NCBI GenBank assembly: GCA_012295275.1
Contig: CM022673.1
Coordinates: 5,374,653 to 5,438,652, forward strand
Direction of reading: 5' to 3'
DNA: 64,000 nt
From: Chrysomallon squamiferum
Lineage: Eukaryota; Mollusca; Gastropoda; Neomphalida; Peltospiridae
The number at the start of each line of letters is the position of its first letter. Position 1 is the first letter of the stretch. The notes beneath the pieces were generated by a model, which was given only the letters and a program-made list of their open reading frames with translations, ran no database searches and had not been told where the DNA came from. The position numbers were made by a program, and so were the translations under genes. This document shows positions 51,396 to 64,000 of this stretch, in pieces.

Positions 51396-52946
51396 CGTTG
51401 CTAATATTGTGCTCCTGTTATGTGTGTACTTCAAAAGCAGACAAAAAAATAATAATAATAAAAAATAAAAAAGAAGAAGAAGAAGAAGAGTATATAATAA
51501 AATAAAATATAATAAAATGATAATAAAAATATAAATAATAATATAATAATAATAAAGAAAGAAAAAGGATTATACCATGGCCATATTAAGTAACTATAGG
51601 TCTAAAACACTTTTTCTAGAGAACTTCGCATATGATGATTCGATAAATCAAGTGGAAATGATATTAAACATATCATTTAATTCATTCTCTTTATTATATG
51701 TATCAAAATATTATAGATAAAGTTATGATTCAATATCACAAGTGTCAGTTTTAATTACGTGCTTGACCTGAACAAATTCATGTAACTTTATTTATAGAAA
51801 ACAACAGCAGCAGCAGCAGCAACAACAACAACACAAAATACTTTGTTTTAAACGTTTTAATGAGAAAGAAAAGTAATAAAAAAATAAAAAATAAATAAAA
51901 TAAAACAATATAAAATAAATGTATTATGAGTAAATAAAGAAAGAAAACTAAGAAGAAAAATAAGAAATAGAAAACAGGAAGGGGAAATAATCTCTGCTAC
52001 TTACTTTACAAGAGTTACTCTTCAATATATAATTTTTATTTTTTTTTATTTATTAATTTAGTGGTGTCGATTTCCTTCATTGTTTATGTAGCTGTTTATT
52101 TATTTATACATTATTTGATCTATTTATTAATTTAGTCATATTGATTTCCTTGACTGTTCATGAACCTGTTTATTTATTTATACATTATTAGTTCATTCAT
52201 TTATCTATAAATGGCTTTCTTTATTTTCTTTATTTTTAAAAATTACAAACTCAAATTTATAATTATTTTGCATACATTTATACTTTAATCAGCAGTAAAA
52301 ATATATTAGATATCTCTAATTACTTAAGAATAAAATTAACATCTTCTGTCGACATTGTATATACAAATTTAACACTGCTCAACATAATGTTATTTCAAAC
52401 ACAAAACTCTGGAAGGATTGTTTTCATTATTTACAGAAAAACAACGTTGACAAATACAGTGTCCGAAAATGTTGAAAAAAAAAATAATAAATGCATAAAA
52501 ATTACCGAAATCAGTACACAACAGAAACTGACAAATATATGAATGAATGAATTATATATTTTATTTATCTTTAACACAGATCACAGAAGTATATTTAAAA
52601 CTGCATAGCATATAATACACATACACCATAAGGCCCTATATGTTCACATTACCAACTAACATGACTGAAGGCTTTGAAAGAAAACAATATTCGCCGACAT
52701 TTCTTAAGTAGAAAAATTAAAAAGAAACGTGTGTGTTAACACATCAAAAGACATAAAAACATATACATAATGTAGATATATAAAAACATAGATATAATCA
52801 TAAACATATATATATATATATACACACACACACACGTAAAAACATATATATAAACACAAAAAATAATTTCCTATAAAAAGGAAGGTACATTATTCGCCGA
52901 TTTCTAAGTATTGTCAAAACGTATAAAAATAAAAGAAAATATTTTA

Positions 52947-52987
<41 letters not shown>

Positions 52988-53091
52988 GCAGATTAGATTA
53001 TAGATCATATAAGCCTGATAAAGAAGTAGAAATCCTATAAGCATCTATATTTATATAATCTACACATGAGAGGACTACATTACAAAGTCTC

Positions 53092-55458
53092 TTAATTTAT
53101 AATGGCTGACGTATTGTAATATATGTGTCTAAATATCGAACCCACGGTAGTATTCCAAGTCTTAATGTCCTCTGCGTTATGTTCTGTTCCATGTTTTCTA
53201 ATCCACAAATGGACAATGTAGTTGTTTTCCTTCCAGTCATAAAGTTTGCCAACCTCGTACAACTGGGGAAGCTCTTCCCAGTTAGGTCGATGAAAGGATT
53301 TTTGCTCGGTGTGTATTAAGTTTTTATATTGTTTGGCTAGTCTGGCCGGTAAAAGCACAGAATGTTCTCCCCATTGTTGGTCTTGGAAAGTCTTGTATTT
53401 TGTATGCCAAATCTTCAGAAAGTCTGCCCAAGCCTTTGCAATGATTACAGCATTACATAAACCATAGCTGACTTCGTAACCCATCACCATTTCGTATTTC
53501 AACAACGGGTCCAGAGATTTGACGGCCATAGCGTCAAGATCAAGATATATCCCGCCGAACTCCATAACAGCCTCGAGGCGTACAATGTCAGTGGCGTGTT
53601 CAGAAACCTGAATGGGATTCCCATAAATTTCCGTTGGCGTATCTCGGTAGATTAAGATAATCTCTGGGACTTTTTGTCGCATTTCTTTGAAATAGTCTCC
53701 CTCCGGAACCATGTCTAACCAGAAAAAGATTCTGTCTGGTTTGATGAATTTGTGAGCAGCTAAAATAGCTAACATATGATGAAAGCGAAAATGGTTTTTC
53801 TTTGGGCCGCCATACCACGTAAAATGAACTAAGCGTGGAATGACACGTTGCGTGTGTTCGATATTCTTCGAGTAACTGACTGGTAATTTTAACTTTTCGT
53901 TAAAAGTCGTGTTTCTGACGTAAGTTTAAAACGGATCAGTCGCTTTTTTCTTGCATATATTTGTCTCTACACATAACTTTTTACTCGCTGAATCTCATGG
54001 TTTAACTTTCTCTGGTGTAGCGATGTCAGAATTTCCGTAATAAATATATCTGAATATTGAACCAGCCGTCGTGTTCCACGTTTTAATATCGGTCGGATTA
54101 TGTTCTATCCCGTGTTGGCGAATCCACAGATGAACAACGTAGTTCTTCTCTTTGTAGTTGAAGAGATTTCCATCTTCATACAGCATCTTGAGTTCCTCAG
54201 GCATATAATTCGGTCTATGAAATGATTTCCGTTCTGTATGTATTAACTTAGGATATTTCAAGGCCAGGATCCCAGGCACCTGTACTGAATGATACTGCCA
54301 CCGGTTATCGTCGAACGTTTTGTATGCTTCGTGCCAAATCTTTAAGAATTCTGCCCACTTGACGCCAATGATAACTCCGTTGCAAATCGAATTCTTCGAT
54401 TCGTATCCCATCACCATGTCGTATTTAAGAAGAGGATCCAAAGGCTTGACGACAATAGCATCCAGGTCGAAGTAAATTCCGCCATATTCCAAAATGACTT
54501 CCAGACGTACGATATCGGTAATGTGTTCGGCGACTTTCACAGGTCGACCATGTATTTCTTTGGGAGTTTTACGATAGATCAGAAACAGTTCTGGAATCTT
54601 TTCTTTTAATTCCTTGAAATAATCTCCTTCTGGAATAAGATCAAACCAAAAATAAATCCGTTCCGGTTTCACAAATTTATGGGCAGCTAGAATGCTGATC
54701 AAGTGGTGAAATCGGAAATGGTTTTTCTGGGGCCCACCAAACCACGTGAAGTGCACCAATGACGGTATTACTCTTTTTTCGTGAACAATATTCTTGTTTG
54801 TGTTGACAGGAGAATTGAGCATCTTATAAAACGTGTGATTGCGTTTGTATACGTAAAAGTTGGCAGCAGGATCTAGCTTGCATATGTTGTTCTCTATGCA
54901 GTTTTGAAGTGTCATTTCTGAAAAAGAAAACAATTGAAAAAAAATAAAGATACCAGTTACACAAGTATGCCAGAGAAATAAGACGCAAGCAAAACTAAGA
55001 ATAATATTAGTATCTTGAAACTTAACTGATGTATAAAAAGTATCTAGAAAGATAGTAATCCAAATACCAATATGATATTTTGGCCATAATAATTAAATTG
55101 AAAAACAGTTATTCTAAATCGATAATGTTACCCCAGCTTTACATAAAAAGACTAGTGTAAATTAATTTTATATCACTGGAAAGAATTACTTTATTTGTTC
55201 CTAGCTACCCATTTAAGCGATGGTAATAAAAATATAAACTATGTCAATAAAATAACAAGTTCGTTACGATGAATGGAAGCTGATATTTTTCTTGACCTCA
55301 TTACGTAGATTAGAAATAAATTTCACAACATTAAATTTCTTACTTCTGAGTGTGTTGTCAGTGGTAGTTTCTCCCAGAGTTATGTACATATATTTTATTT
55401 TTTTGTTGTCTATGAAGAATATATAAACAGTAAGAAGATGAAGCACACGAAAACAGAA
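53092..55458 (-). pseudogene. DXD glycosyltransferase copy 3, two stops between domains, 5' end lost in the gap
   Basis: Large exon 54917-53092 and anchor exon from 55344 to the gap; the start exon is not in the assembly. The first domain is complete (GGIYFDLDAIVV). In the linker, TCA has become TGA (53997-53995) and a Tyr codon has become TAA (53928-53926), in one frame 69 bp apart. The second domain remains open and well conserved (GGIYLDLDAMAV). The likely product is an anchored single-domain enzyme ending in KVKP, with the second domain untranslated. The last about 25 bases before the gap fit the other copies poorly and may be low-quality contig end. It could still be functional as a one-domain enzyme; I label it a pseudogene relative to the two-domain form. 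Confidence 0.75.
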
Positions 55459-55658
55459 NNNNNNNNNNNNNNNNNNNNNNNNNNNNNNNNNNNNNNNNNN
55501 NNNNNNNNNNNNNNNNNNNNNNNNNNNNNNNNNNNNNNNNNNNNNNNNNNNNNNNNNNNNNNNNNNNNNNNNNNNNNNNNNNNNNNNNNNNNNNNNNNNN
55601 NNNNNNNNNNNNNNNNNNNNNNNNNNNNNNNNNNNNNNNNNNNNNNNNNNNNNNNNNN
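55459..55658. other. Assembly gap of exactly 200 N
   Basis: The round size shows a scaffolding placeholder and not a measured distance. It cuts the anchor exon of glycosyltransferase copy 3, and the sequence resumes in a duplicate of 15959 onward. Open frames reported across it are meaningless. Confidence 0.99.
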
Positions 55659-55763
55659 AGAATACAGTAGTTAATCCAGTTATATTCACGCTCATACACA
55701 TACAAAACAACCAGATGTTAAACGCACATATTAGTTTGTTTGTTTTCTGTTATACATGTGATC

Positions 55764-55801
<38 letters not shown>

Positions 55802-57702
55802 ACATTATATATCGTACAAATTAATATGACATAACCAGTTTAATAAATCGGACTTTCTGAATTATATGCATGTCGTTCTTTAATAATTATTTTGATATTT
55901 TTGTCGCATTTTGAAAATTTCATTTTTGGATGAGTATATTGTTTTCTTGTGATTTTTTTCTCCGTCATTGTTTTTGTTTTGTTTTGTTTTTGGTTTGTTC
56001 GTTGTTTTTTTTGTAATTTTGGTTATTTAGGAATTAAGAATGAGAGAATGTAATGCAAGTGAACAGGGGATGATAATGTTTGGTTATTTTGTAATTAACG
56101 GGTTTTCGTATTTTGTTCAGAAACTGCGAGATTCTGAGTATTTTTGTTGTTCGTTTTGTAAAACAAAGAAAAAAAATTTTGTTCTCGTTTTGAAGAACAT
56201 CAAAATAAATTATTTCTATCATATTTTGTTGTCTTATTACAGATAAAATTATATTATTATATTACATTTATAACACCCTCATCATTACAAATATTATTAT
56301 TATTATAATACAAATACTTCTACTGCCGCTACCGCCATTACTACTACAACTACGACTTCCACTACTGCTCTTCTGTTACTACAGCTACCGTAACGAATTA
56401 TTATGACATTTACTATAACTTCTTAAAACAACCACTATAAGTACTTAAAACAACTATACCTACACATACAACAAGTACTACTATACATACAACAAGTATT
56501 ATTATATGAATATTACTACTACTACTACTACTATTACTGCCATAGCGATGTTTTCTGTCACCGTCACCAATGTTGTTATTACTGTTAATGTTATTATTTA
56601 TAAGGTAAAATAGGAGTAAGTAACTAACATAAATAAATAAATAAATGTTTATATTAATATTTAGAATCTTTTCGACAGAAAAAGGATTCTGTTACACTTT
56701 TGGGTGCATCGACGTTATATTTCAGAAAATACCTCTATTTTTAATTTATTTTTTTCTATTTAATAAACAACAACAAAAACAACCACAAACCAAAAAATAA
56801 ATGTAAATTAATGCTGAATAGAAAATTGATTAAATAAACGAACAAATAAATAAATAAATAAAATAATGGATGGATGAATTAATGAATTAATGAATAAATA
56901 AATAAATAAATAAATAAATAGTATAAAAAATAATAATAATATAAAAAATAAAATGAAATAAAATAAAATAAAATAAAATAAAATAAAATAAAATAAAATA
57001 AAATGAAATAAATCAAAATGAAATAAATCAAAATAAAATAAATAAAAATAAAAATAAAAATGAAATAAAACAAAACAAAACATTTAACCACCCAAACTCT
57101 GCAAAAGATATATTACTCGTCTCACTAAATTTAATACCTCATTACCATAAGTACATTTCAAAATACCTGGACCATGTCTAACAGAAACGACAGCTATGAT
57201 CCAGCCGCTGCTAAAACAACATCCATTTGTTTCACTTCTTGTCCTAATTGAAAAGAATAACCAAGACCAGCAACTGAGTTAATACTCTAATTCACCTTCA
57301 CACTTGCACCGATAACGAAGGGGGTGGGGTGTAACAACAAAACAAAAATAATAATACATTGCTAAGGGCTACTCAGGAATGCTGTTCGTTATGCTTCGCT
57401 AACCTTATAACAAAGCGAGACTTTCCTATCCTATAAATGAATTCAGAAACAAACAAACAAAGAAAAAAAAAAAAAAAAAAAAAAAAAAAACAGAAGAAAA
57501 CAAAGAAGAGTTATGACCATAGAAACCTCGTTATATTAAAGACTGTCTTGAATCTGTTTATCGAAGGAAATAAAAAGGCGTGGACGTTTTCTGGGCAGAT
57601 TTAAAGAGCTGAGCACCTTGAGACGAGTGCAGTGCTGTCTTCGGCAAGAACGCTAAGAGATTAATTGCGAATTTCTTGTTAATCGGGTATCTGAACTTGA
57701 CA

Positions 57703-58712
57703 ATGGAGCCGACTAGGTTTGCTGAGAACACGAGCGAAAGAGGATCAGATAAGAAGCTACACGACGGCTCAGCGGTACAATGAAAAGGAATTGGATTTGA
57801 TAAACTGATGGAAGTTTATCAAGAAACATGCACACTCAGTATGATAAGGTAAATCCAGTTTTCATTTTTCGAATGTTTTTTGGGGTAAAGTGATTTCTTC
57901 TAAAACTTCCTTAGATCGCTAAGTTACAGATAATCACAAAGTGTGTTTGTCCGAAAATGATATAAAAAGATTGTTTTCAGAGTAATAATTAATGTATGAT
58001 AAGTACGAGAAATCTTTTAATATGTATATAAGTCAGTAAGTAAGTAAGTAAATAAATAAAATTAATTAAACTAAATAAAATATATAAAACAAAAAATAAA
58101 ATAAAATAAAATAATATTTAAAATAATAAATAAATAACTAAATAACTAAACTAAACTAAACTAAACTAAACTAAACTAAACTAAACTAAACTAAACTAAA
58201 CTAAACTAAACTAAGCTAAACTAAACTAAGCTAAGCTAAGCTAAGCTAAGCTAAACGAAACGAAACGAAACGAAACGAAGAAACGAAACGAAACGAAACT
58301 AAACCTTACTAAATAAACAAACATTTTATCTCTCACGTTACGCTATATTTTATTTCTTCTAGAATTCCAGTGTAGCTGATTACAACGGACCAAGATACGT
58401 GGCTGAAACTGTGGCAGAACTGTTTCCCGAAAACCGAAACCAAATAAAGATTCTGGACGCAGCTTGTGGGACCGGTCTGGTAGGACTTGAGGTAAGTCTG
58501 ATGTTAACTGTATTTTAAAATGTCGTGTACTGATGTTTGCTTAAAGCCATTGATTGTGCGCGTTTTGAATTTTCCTATTTCATGATGGCGTGTATAAGCT
58601 ACGTATTTTTTTTTACTATTTGTTAACATGTTTGCAAGATGCGTAGAATTCCTGAAATGGATTGTTTTAAATGATGTAGGTTTCGATAGAGAGCATAACG
58701 ATTAATTTTTCA

Positions 58713-58769
<57 letters not shown>

Positions 58770-59327
58770 AATAAATGAAAGAAAATATTTTTACCTTTCG
58801 GAAATTCTACGCTGTATATCGAAAATAAATTATCATTTGCATTCATTGTTGGGTTTTTTTAAAGTACAGTATGTAATAATTACTTGTTCAGTCATTTTGA
58901 TTTCGTTTTAATCAGTAACCAGTTTTAATGCTCATTTTTCGTAATACTGTGTGTGTGTGTGTGTGTAATATAGCATAATATGGTATAGTATAATTACTAC
59001 AGTACTTAAAATGCCTACTTGGAAATCTTATAGGAAAGAGGGAAAAATAAGAAGCGATTCACAAAACATTGGAAATGCGTATTTTATTGCTGTTAAAACT
59101 AAGTTTCTAATCCAATTTACTAGAATATTAGAATATTTAGAACAGTCTCTTAAAAAGTTAACGTTTCTCTTTCAAGCTGACTAAACTTGGATTTAAAACA
59201 TTGATGGCGTCGATATCTCAGAGGAATGTTGAACGAAGCGAGAAAGAAAAACGTCTACCAGAAACTGATCTGTCAGTTCCTAGGAGAAAACAAGCTGGGA
59301 ATCAACGAACGTAAAGAATATTTATAT

Positions 59328-59419
<92 letters not shown>

Positions 59420-60489
59420 TTCACAGAGAAAGCACCAATTAGTGAAGGTATAACTCAGAAAAGTAGTGATTTATAAACAGTTTCTCTATACGACTTTAAA
59501 GCTATCTTATCTTTCTCTGTATATCTCTAAATGTAATTTCTGTGATTTGTATGTGTATTTTTTAAAGGTGTGTACGATGTTGTGACTATCTGCGGAGCTT
59601 TTGCGGAAAGTCATTTACCGTGTGCGGCAATAGAAGAACTCATTTCAGTGATAAAACAAGGTTTGTTCATTAATACAAAAATCTTTAATTATAAGCAAAA
59701 ATTCTTGAGGTCATTTTTGACAAAATTTTGAAATGAGAGATGCAAATAATGCATATTCCTGTTTCACTGTAATTATCATGATTCGTAGATGTGTGATGGT
59801 TTTCTTAAGATGTAGAGAAATAACATACTTATGATTGCGGATTTTGAAATGTTTGTTTTTTTTGTTTTGTTTTTTTTGTATATTATTTTTTTCTTGTTTA
59901 TTTACTTACTCTTGCATTTTTATTTTAATGTAATTTTCTTAATATTTTATATCTATTAATTAATTTTTTTTATGGATATCTTGTCTTTATGTTAATTAAT
60001 CAATTAATTTTTTTTTATTTTTTTTATTCTATTTATCACATCCCGTTTTATTTTATTTTTTTATTACTTATATATTATTTTTGATTATATATAATTATTT
60101 TGTTCGTACATATATTTATTTTTTTATAACTTTGTGTTTTTCATTTAATTATTTATGTATTTATTTTTATTTTCAATTCAGTCCTATTCATTCTTTTGTA
60201 AATTTTTATTCTACTTAATAAACAGTCAGGACGTTATCGTCATTTGGTTGTTGGTCTGTTTCTTGACCCCAATTTAATCCTGTGCATTGTAAACATTATT
60301 TCAGGAGGGCTGATAATAAATTCAACGAGACAAGAACATTTCGACAACGTTGAAGAATACAAGAAAAATGCCAAACCTCTTTTCCAGAAACTGACAGACG
60401 AAGGAACATGGAAACTGGAAACGGAGAAACACATGACCAATTACATATTCGGAAGAGATGGATTAATGTTGATTCACAGAATTCTGTAA
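57703..60489 (+). pseudogene. METTL27: Second copy of the METTL27-like gene, frame disrupted by indels (probably an assembly artefact)
   Basis: Exon positions: 57703-57848, 58363-58491, 59177-59310, 59568-59660 and 60305-60489. Exons 2, 4 and 5 have the same lengths as in copy A. Exon 1 has an extra A near 57739, one A fewer in the run near 57784, and an extra AC near 57830 (146 nt instead of 144). Exon 3 lacks one A near 59198 and one G near 59223 (134 nt instead of 136). These changes break the frame but sit in short homopolymers or dinucleotides, as expected from unpolished long reads. Introns are just as similar as exons, which argues against an old paralog. I would treat it as the same locus until coverage shows otherwise. 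Confidence 0.8.
59332..59415. repeat. CT microsatellite, copy B equivalent of 19676-19759
   Basis: CT run in intron 3 of the second METTL27-like copy, with about the same length as in copy A. Confidence 0.93.
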
Positions 60490-61368
60490 AAAAACAACAA
60501 CAAACAATTAACAACCCGGTTATGTGTGTATCTGATACATACAATACTGACAGAAACGTTTTAACGATTCATACTTCTTCAAAAATAGAAGACAGTTGAT
60601 GTATACGATTAAAATAAAAGATTAAGTTTTATATAATTTTGATTTGATTGAATTCGTTCATTGAAATACTGCTTTAGAACGCTCAGTACGTAAACAAATA
60701 TATTAAATGATCTATTTAAAATTAATATATGTGTATCTATATCTATTGCTATAGCTATAGCTATCTATCAATATACATATATACATACATATATATTCTA
60801 GTAAACTGGAGTAGAAACTTAGTTTAACAGTTAGCAATAAAAAATGTATTTTCCATGTTGATGAATCATTTCATATTTTCTTTTCCCCTCTTCATTCCAT
60901 AAGATTTCCAAGTAGTTATTTTAAGTACTGTAGTACTGTTCAGTGTTATGATATATATAATATATATATATATAATCTTCAACCAGAACAAACATATGAA
61001 TGCTTCTACACATATATATAAAAATAATATTTTGTCTTCTCCTTTTTGCTTTTAACCATGTTTATCCACACCCTTGTTGATAAAACAATCAACATGAATA
61101 AGACTTGACATGACAAAACAATTCGACAAACAAATATATTACAAAAATGAGTGACATTAAATGACAAAACGAGTAACATTTAGTATCACCTAACAAGCTT
61201 GCAGCGTTTAAAAATTCTGAGGGAGTTTTATTGCCTTGGTGATCTCTCACATAAAACGTGTATATAAATATCAAGATTCATCTTTTTCCAAGCTATTGTA
61301 ACTTATAGTAAAATAGGGTCCGGAGACCTTTTGTCTTTCTTCAGTAACTTTCAGTGTATCTGTGTTTC

Positions 61369-61573
<205 letters not shown>

Positions 61574-62000
61574 AATCTGTTAGATAAAATAATATAAACG
61601 GAAATTCTTAAATTTAGTCGTTTTGTCGCCATATAAAACTCAACAGATTTCTGAGATGCTGTTTTTATATTAAAAACACACACGCATACATACACGTACG
61701 CACAAAACGGAGTAAACATGAAGTACTGAAGTGTAACTGTACAGTTATGAATACATGAACAAACTGTTAGAATAGATGTGCGTGTGTGTGCATGCGCGTA
61801 ATTGTAAAAAAACAAACAAAAAAACAACAACAACTAAAAACAACAACATTTGTCAATAATAAATGATGTGCTCCCATACTTACTACAGGTTTTTATTATT
61901 ATTATTATTATTGTTGTTGTTGTTGTTGTGATGTTTTTTCTTTTTCAAAAAACCTATAAATTATGAAAATTTATAGCCATTGACTTTTAGGTATTCTTTT

Positions 62001-62043
<43 letters not shown>

Positions 62044-63105
62044 ACACACAAACACACAAAATAGAAGTAATAATTATTATTATTATAACACGGATAACGA
62101 TGGTGATTATGATCTTGCTGATGAAAATATCAATAGGCTAGACAAATGGAAAAAAAATCAAAAAGAAAATATAATTATGAAATGAACGGACGAATAATAA
62201 TAATAGCAACAGTAATAATAATAACAATAAAACAAAACGTCAATAATTATAATAAATAGTAATAATAATAACAACAACAACAAGAAGATAATATTAATAA
62301 TAATTATTTATTTATTTATTTGTTTATTTATTTAATGCAGTTCAAAAGAAATGTCTTATAGTTTTAAATTTCACTTTATTACATTACGTAATTTTTGAAC
62401 GTTAATTTGTATCATGATTTTTTTTTAGCTGTCCATAAACTTTGTCTTTACATCCGACTCAAATGCTATTTAGTATAACAGCATTACTGTTTCTTTTTTC
62501 TTTTTTATTGCTTAGTTTAAAACATTATTTTCTCACGAATTACATGTATCATTCATCACTTAGATTTATTACTCTCTGTCCCAGTTTTATAAATGTTTAA
62601 TGTTTAAATATTTAGTGTCGTAACATAATTTACATGTAATTTGCATTCGGTGAAATAAATTAATATATGTCCGGATAATTTTTTCAAGGTAATAAACTAA
62701 TTCTGTTACATATTTTTAAACAAGCTGAAGAAAAGATTAACTGTTCTCAGTGGCTACTAAATCTTATTATTTTCAATTTTTAAATACATATGTTCAAACT
62801 GGTCCAACGCTGAGAAAGGGAGTAGCGTTTTGACGTGTATCATTGCGCGACACAAACACTTTGCGTATTGGAAAGTTTAGTTCAGTAAGGATTGAACTGA
62901 ATACACTGTGAATGAGCTCTGCTATAGCTTTTTATTGTCTAGGCATTGAATTTAACAGAACTACCAGCTAGAAAGTATTCTTTAACTTTTTCTAAACAGC
63001 AATCTTTCTGAAGAATCAGACTAAAATGACATCTTCAAAACTTTCATACGTGTACTGACCTAAGATTAGACACAGGCATTGAGAAAAGTGTGTAAGATAG
63101 AATTG

Positions 63106-63151
<46 letters not shown>

Positions 63152-64000
63152 CAACAACAAGTATATAATAATAATGATGATGACATTTACAACATCAACG
63201 TGCCAGAAATTATTTCCTTTGTTTGTTCATCTTTACTAGTACAAGAAGGTAAAGGGCGCAAGTACATTTGATTTAATGCCCGCACTTTCAAATGAATCAT
63301 TCGTTAAACCCAACAGGGCGAAATACATGAAAAAAGAAATCGCTGTGATAATACTACATTTTAAATTTAAACGAGTTCATTTGCATATTCGTGATGGTAA
63401 AAATAAATGGTGGTAAAAATAAACTAATGAGAAGTAAAGCTCTGCAGATATAAACTTTTCATGATGATAGACAAAAATACCATTAGAATTTTTTCTCAAA
63501 CGTTTGTTTTTCAGACAGACAGACTCAAAGTATTTGACCCTTAGGCAAAATAGTTTAGATAAAAGTCTCTTATGGCATAGAGAGGCATTTGTTAAATTAT
63601 TTATAGAATTCTGTGGATGAACATTATTCAAGCTCGACCAAATATGTAGTTAGGTATAAAAAAGAAATTGTAATAAAAAATGTACGACAAATATTTGACG
63701 AACATAATAAAAGTATTTTTTGAAATTAAAATTAATAATAATAAAAAAAGAAACAAAATAAATAAAGTGAATAACAAAAATCTAAATCAGCAATTAAAAA
63801 CTAAAGCGTTGAACAATAACACGTGTGTGTGGCGCGTGTGTGTATATGTGTGTGTGCGCGCGCGCTTACATCAAATATCGAAGTAAATATAGTTCCGTTC
63901 CAAAAAGATTTACTTTTTGTTAGTGACCGAAAATATAAAAATATATCTAGTCATCCTATATTCCCAGTATTTATAGTTATTACAACGAAAAAAATAATTT

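Larger units (their letters stand above)
51262..55458. repeat. Tandem segmental duplication, unit 3 (cut by the gap)
   Basis: Begins in the broken membrane-protein exon, runs through the same 3' flank as unit 1 (CAG run, AAATA block, the phrase GGAAATAATCTCTGCTACTT) and the glycosyltransferase copy 3, and ends within its anchor exon at the N gap. It therefore covers about half a unit. Confidence 0.8.

Noticed and set aside
55264-55710. Open frames crossing the N gap
   Set aside because: They translate unknown bases. Only 55344-55458 can be assigned, to the anchor exon of glycosyltransferase copy 3.
57703-60489. A true second METTL27-like paralog
   Set aside because: Introns and microsatellites are as similar as exons, the exons carry homopolymer-type indels, and the block starts at a scaffold gap. 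An assembly duplicate is more likely.

Overview
The window looks like intron-rich, AT-rich animal nuclear DNA, most likely from a lophotrochozoan such as a mollusc. The evidence is GT-AG introns, a neuropeptide-type class B GPCR, a METTL27-like methyltransferase, very abundant di-, tri-, tetra- and pentanucleotide repeats, and a scaffold gap of exactly 200 N. The phylum is an inference; no species was identified. Gene models below were built by joining exons by hand at splice sites. In each complete model the summed coding length is a multiple of three.

Layout: (1) 1445-12411, plus strand: a class B1 (secretin-family) GPCR in 12 exons whose signal-peptide exon lies upstream of the window. (2) 18036-20835, plus strand: a complete five-exon METTL27-like SAM methyltransferase. 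(3) 20836-29400: mostly repeats, with a higher-GC unclassified patch (26.0-27.1 kb) running straight into a 24-unit, 45-bp minisatellite (27.1-28.2 kb). (4) 29601-34821, plus strand: a four-exon gene for a small type I single-pass membrane protein with a long Ser/Thr-rich tail. (5) 34.5-55.5 kb: a tandem segmental array of three units. Each carries, on the minus strand, a two-domain DXD glycosyltransferase gene (PF04488 type) built as start-codon exon, membrane-anchor exon, and a large exon with two catalytic domains. Only the middle copy (45336-50981) is intact. Copy 1 has a 47-bp deletion that frameshifts it just after the anchor exon. Copy 3 has two in-frame stops in the linker between the domains, and its 5' end runs into the gap. 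The third unit begins inside a broken copy of the last exon of the membrane-protein gene, which shows where the duplicated segment came from. (6) 55459-55658: N gap. (7) 55663-64000: a near-identical second copy of 15959-24359, including the methyltransferase gene but with frameshifting indels in its exons. It looks more like an unpurged overlapping contig or haplotig than a paralog.

The neighbouring genes show no obvious shared pathway. The glycosyltransferase cluster is the most interesting part: a local gene family caught between expansion and decay, with amino-acid change concentrated in two short loops of otherwise almost identical proteins.
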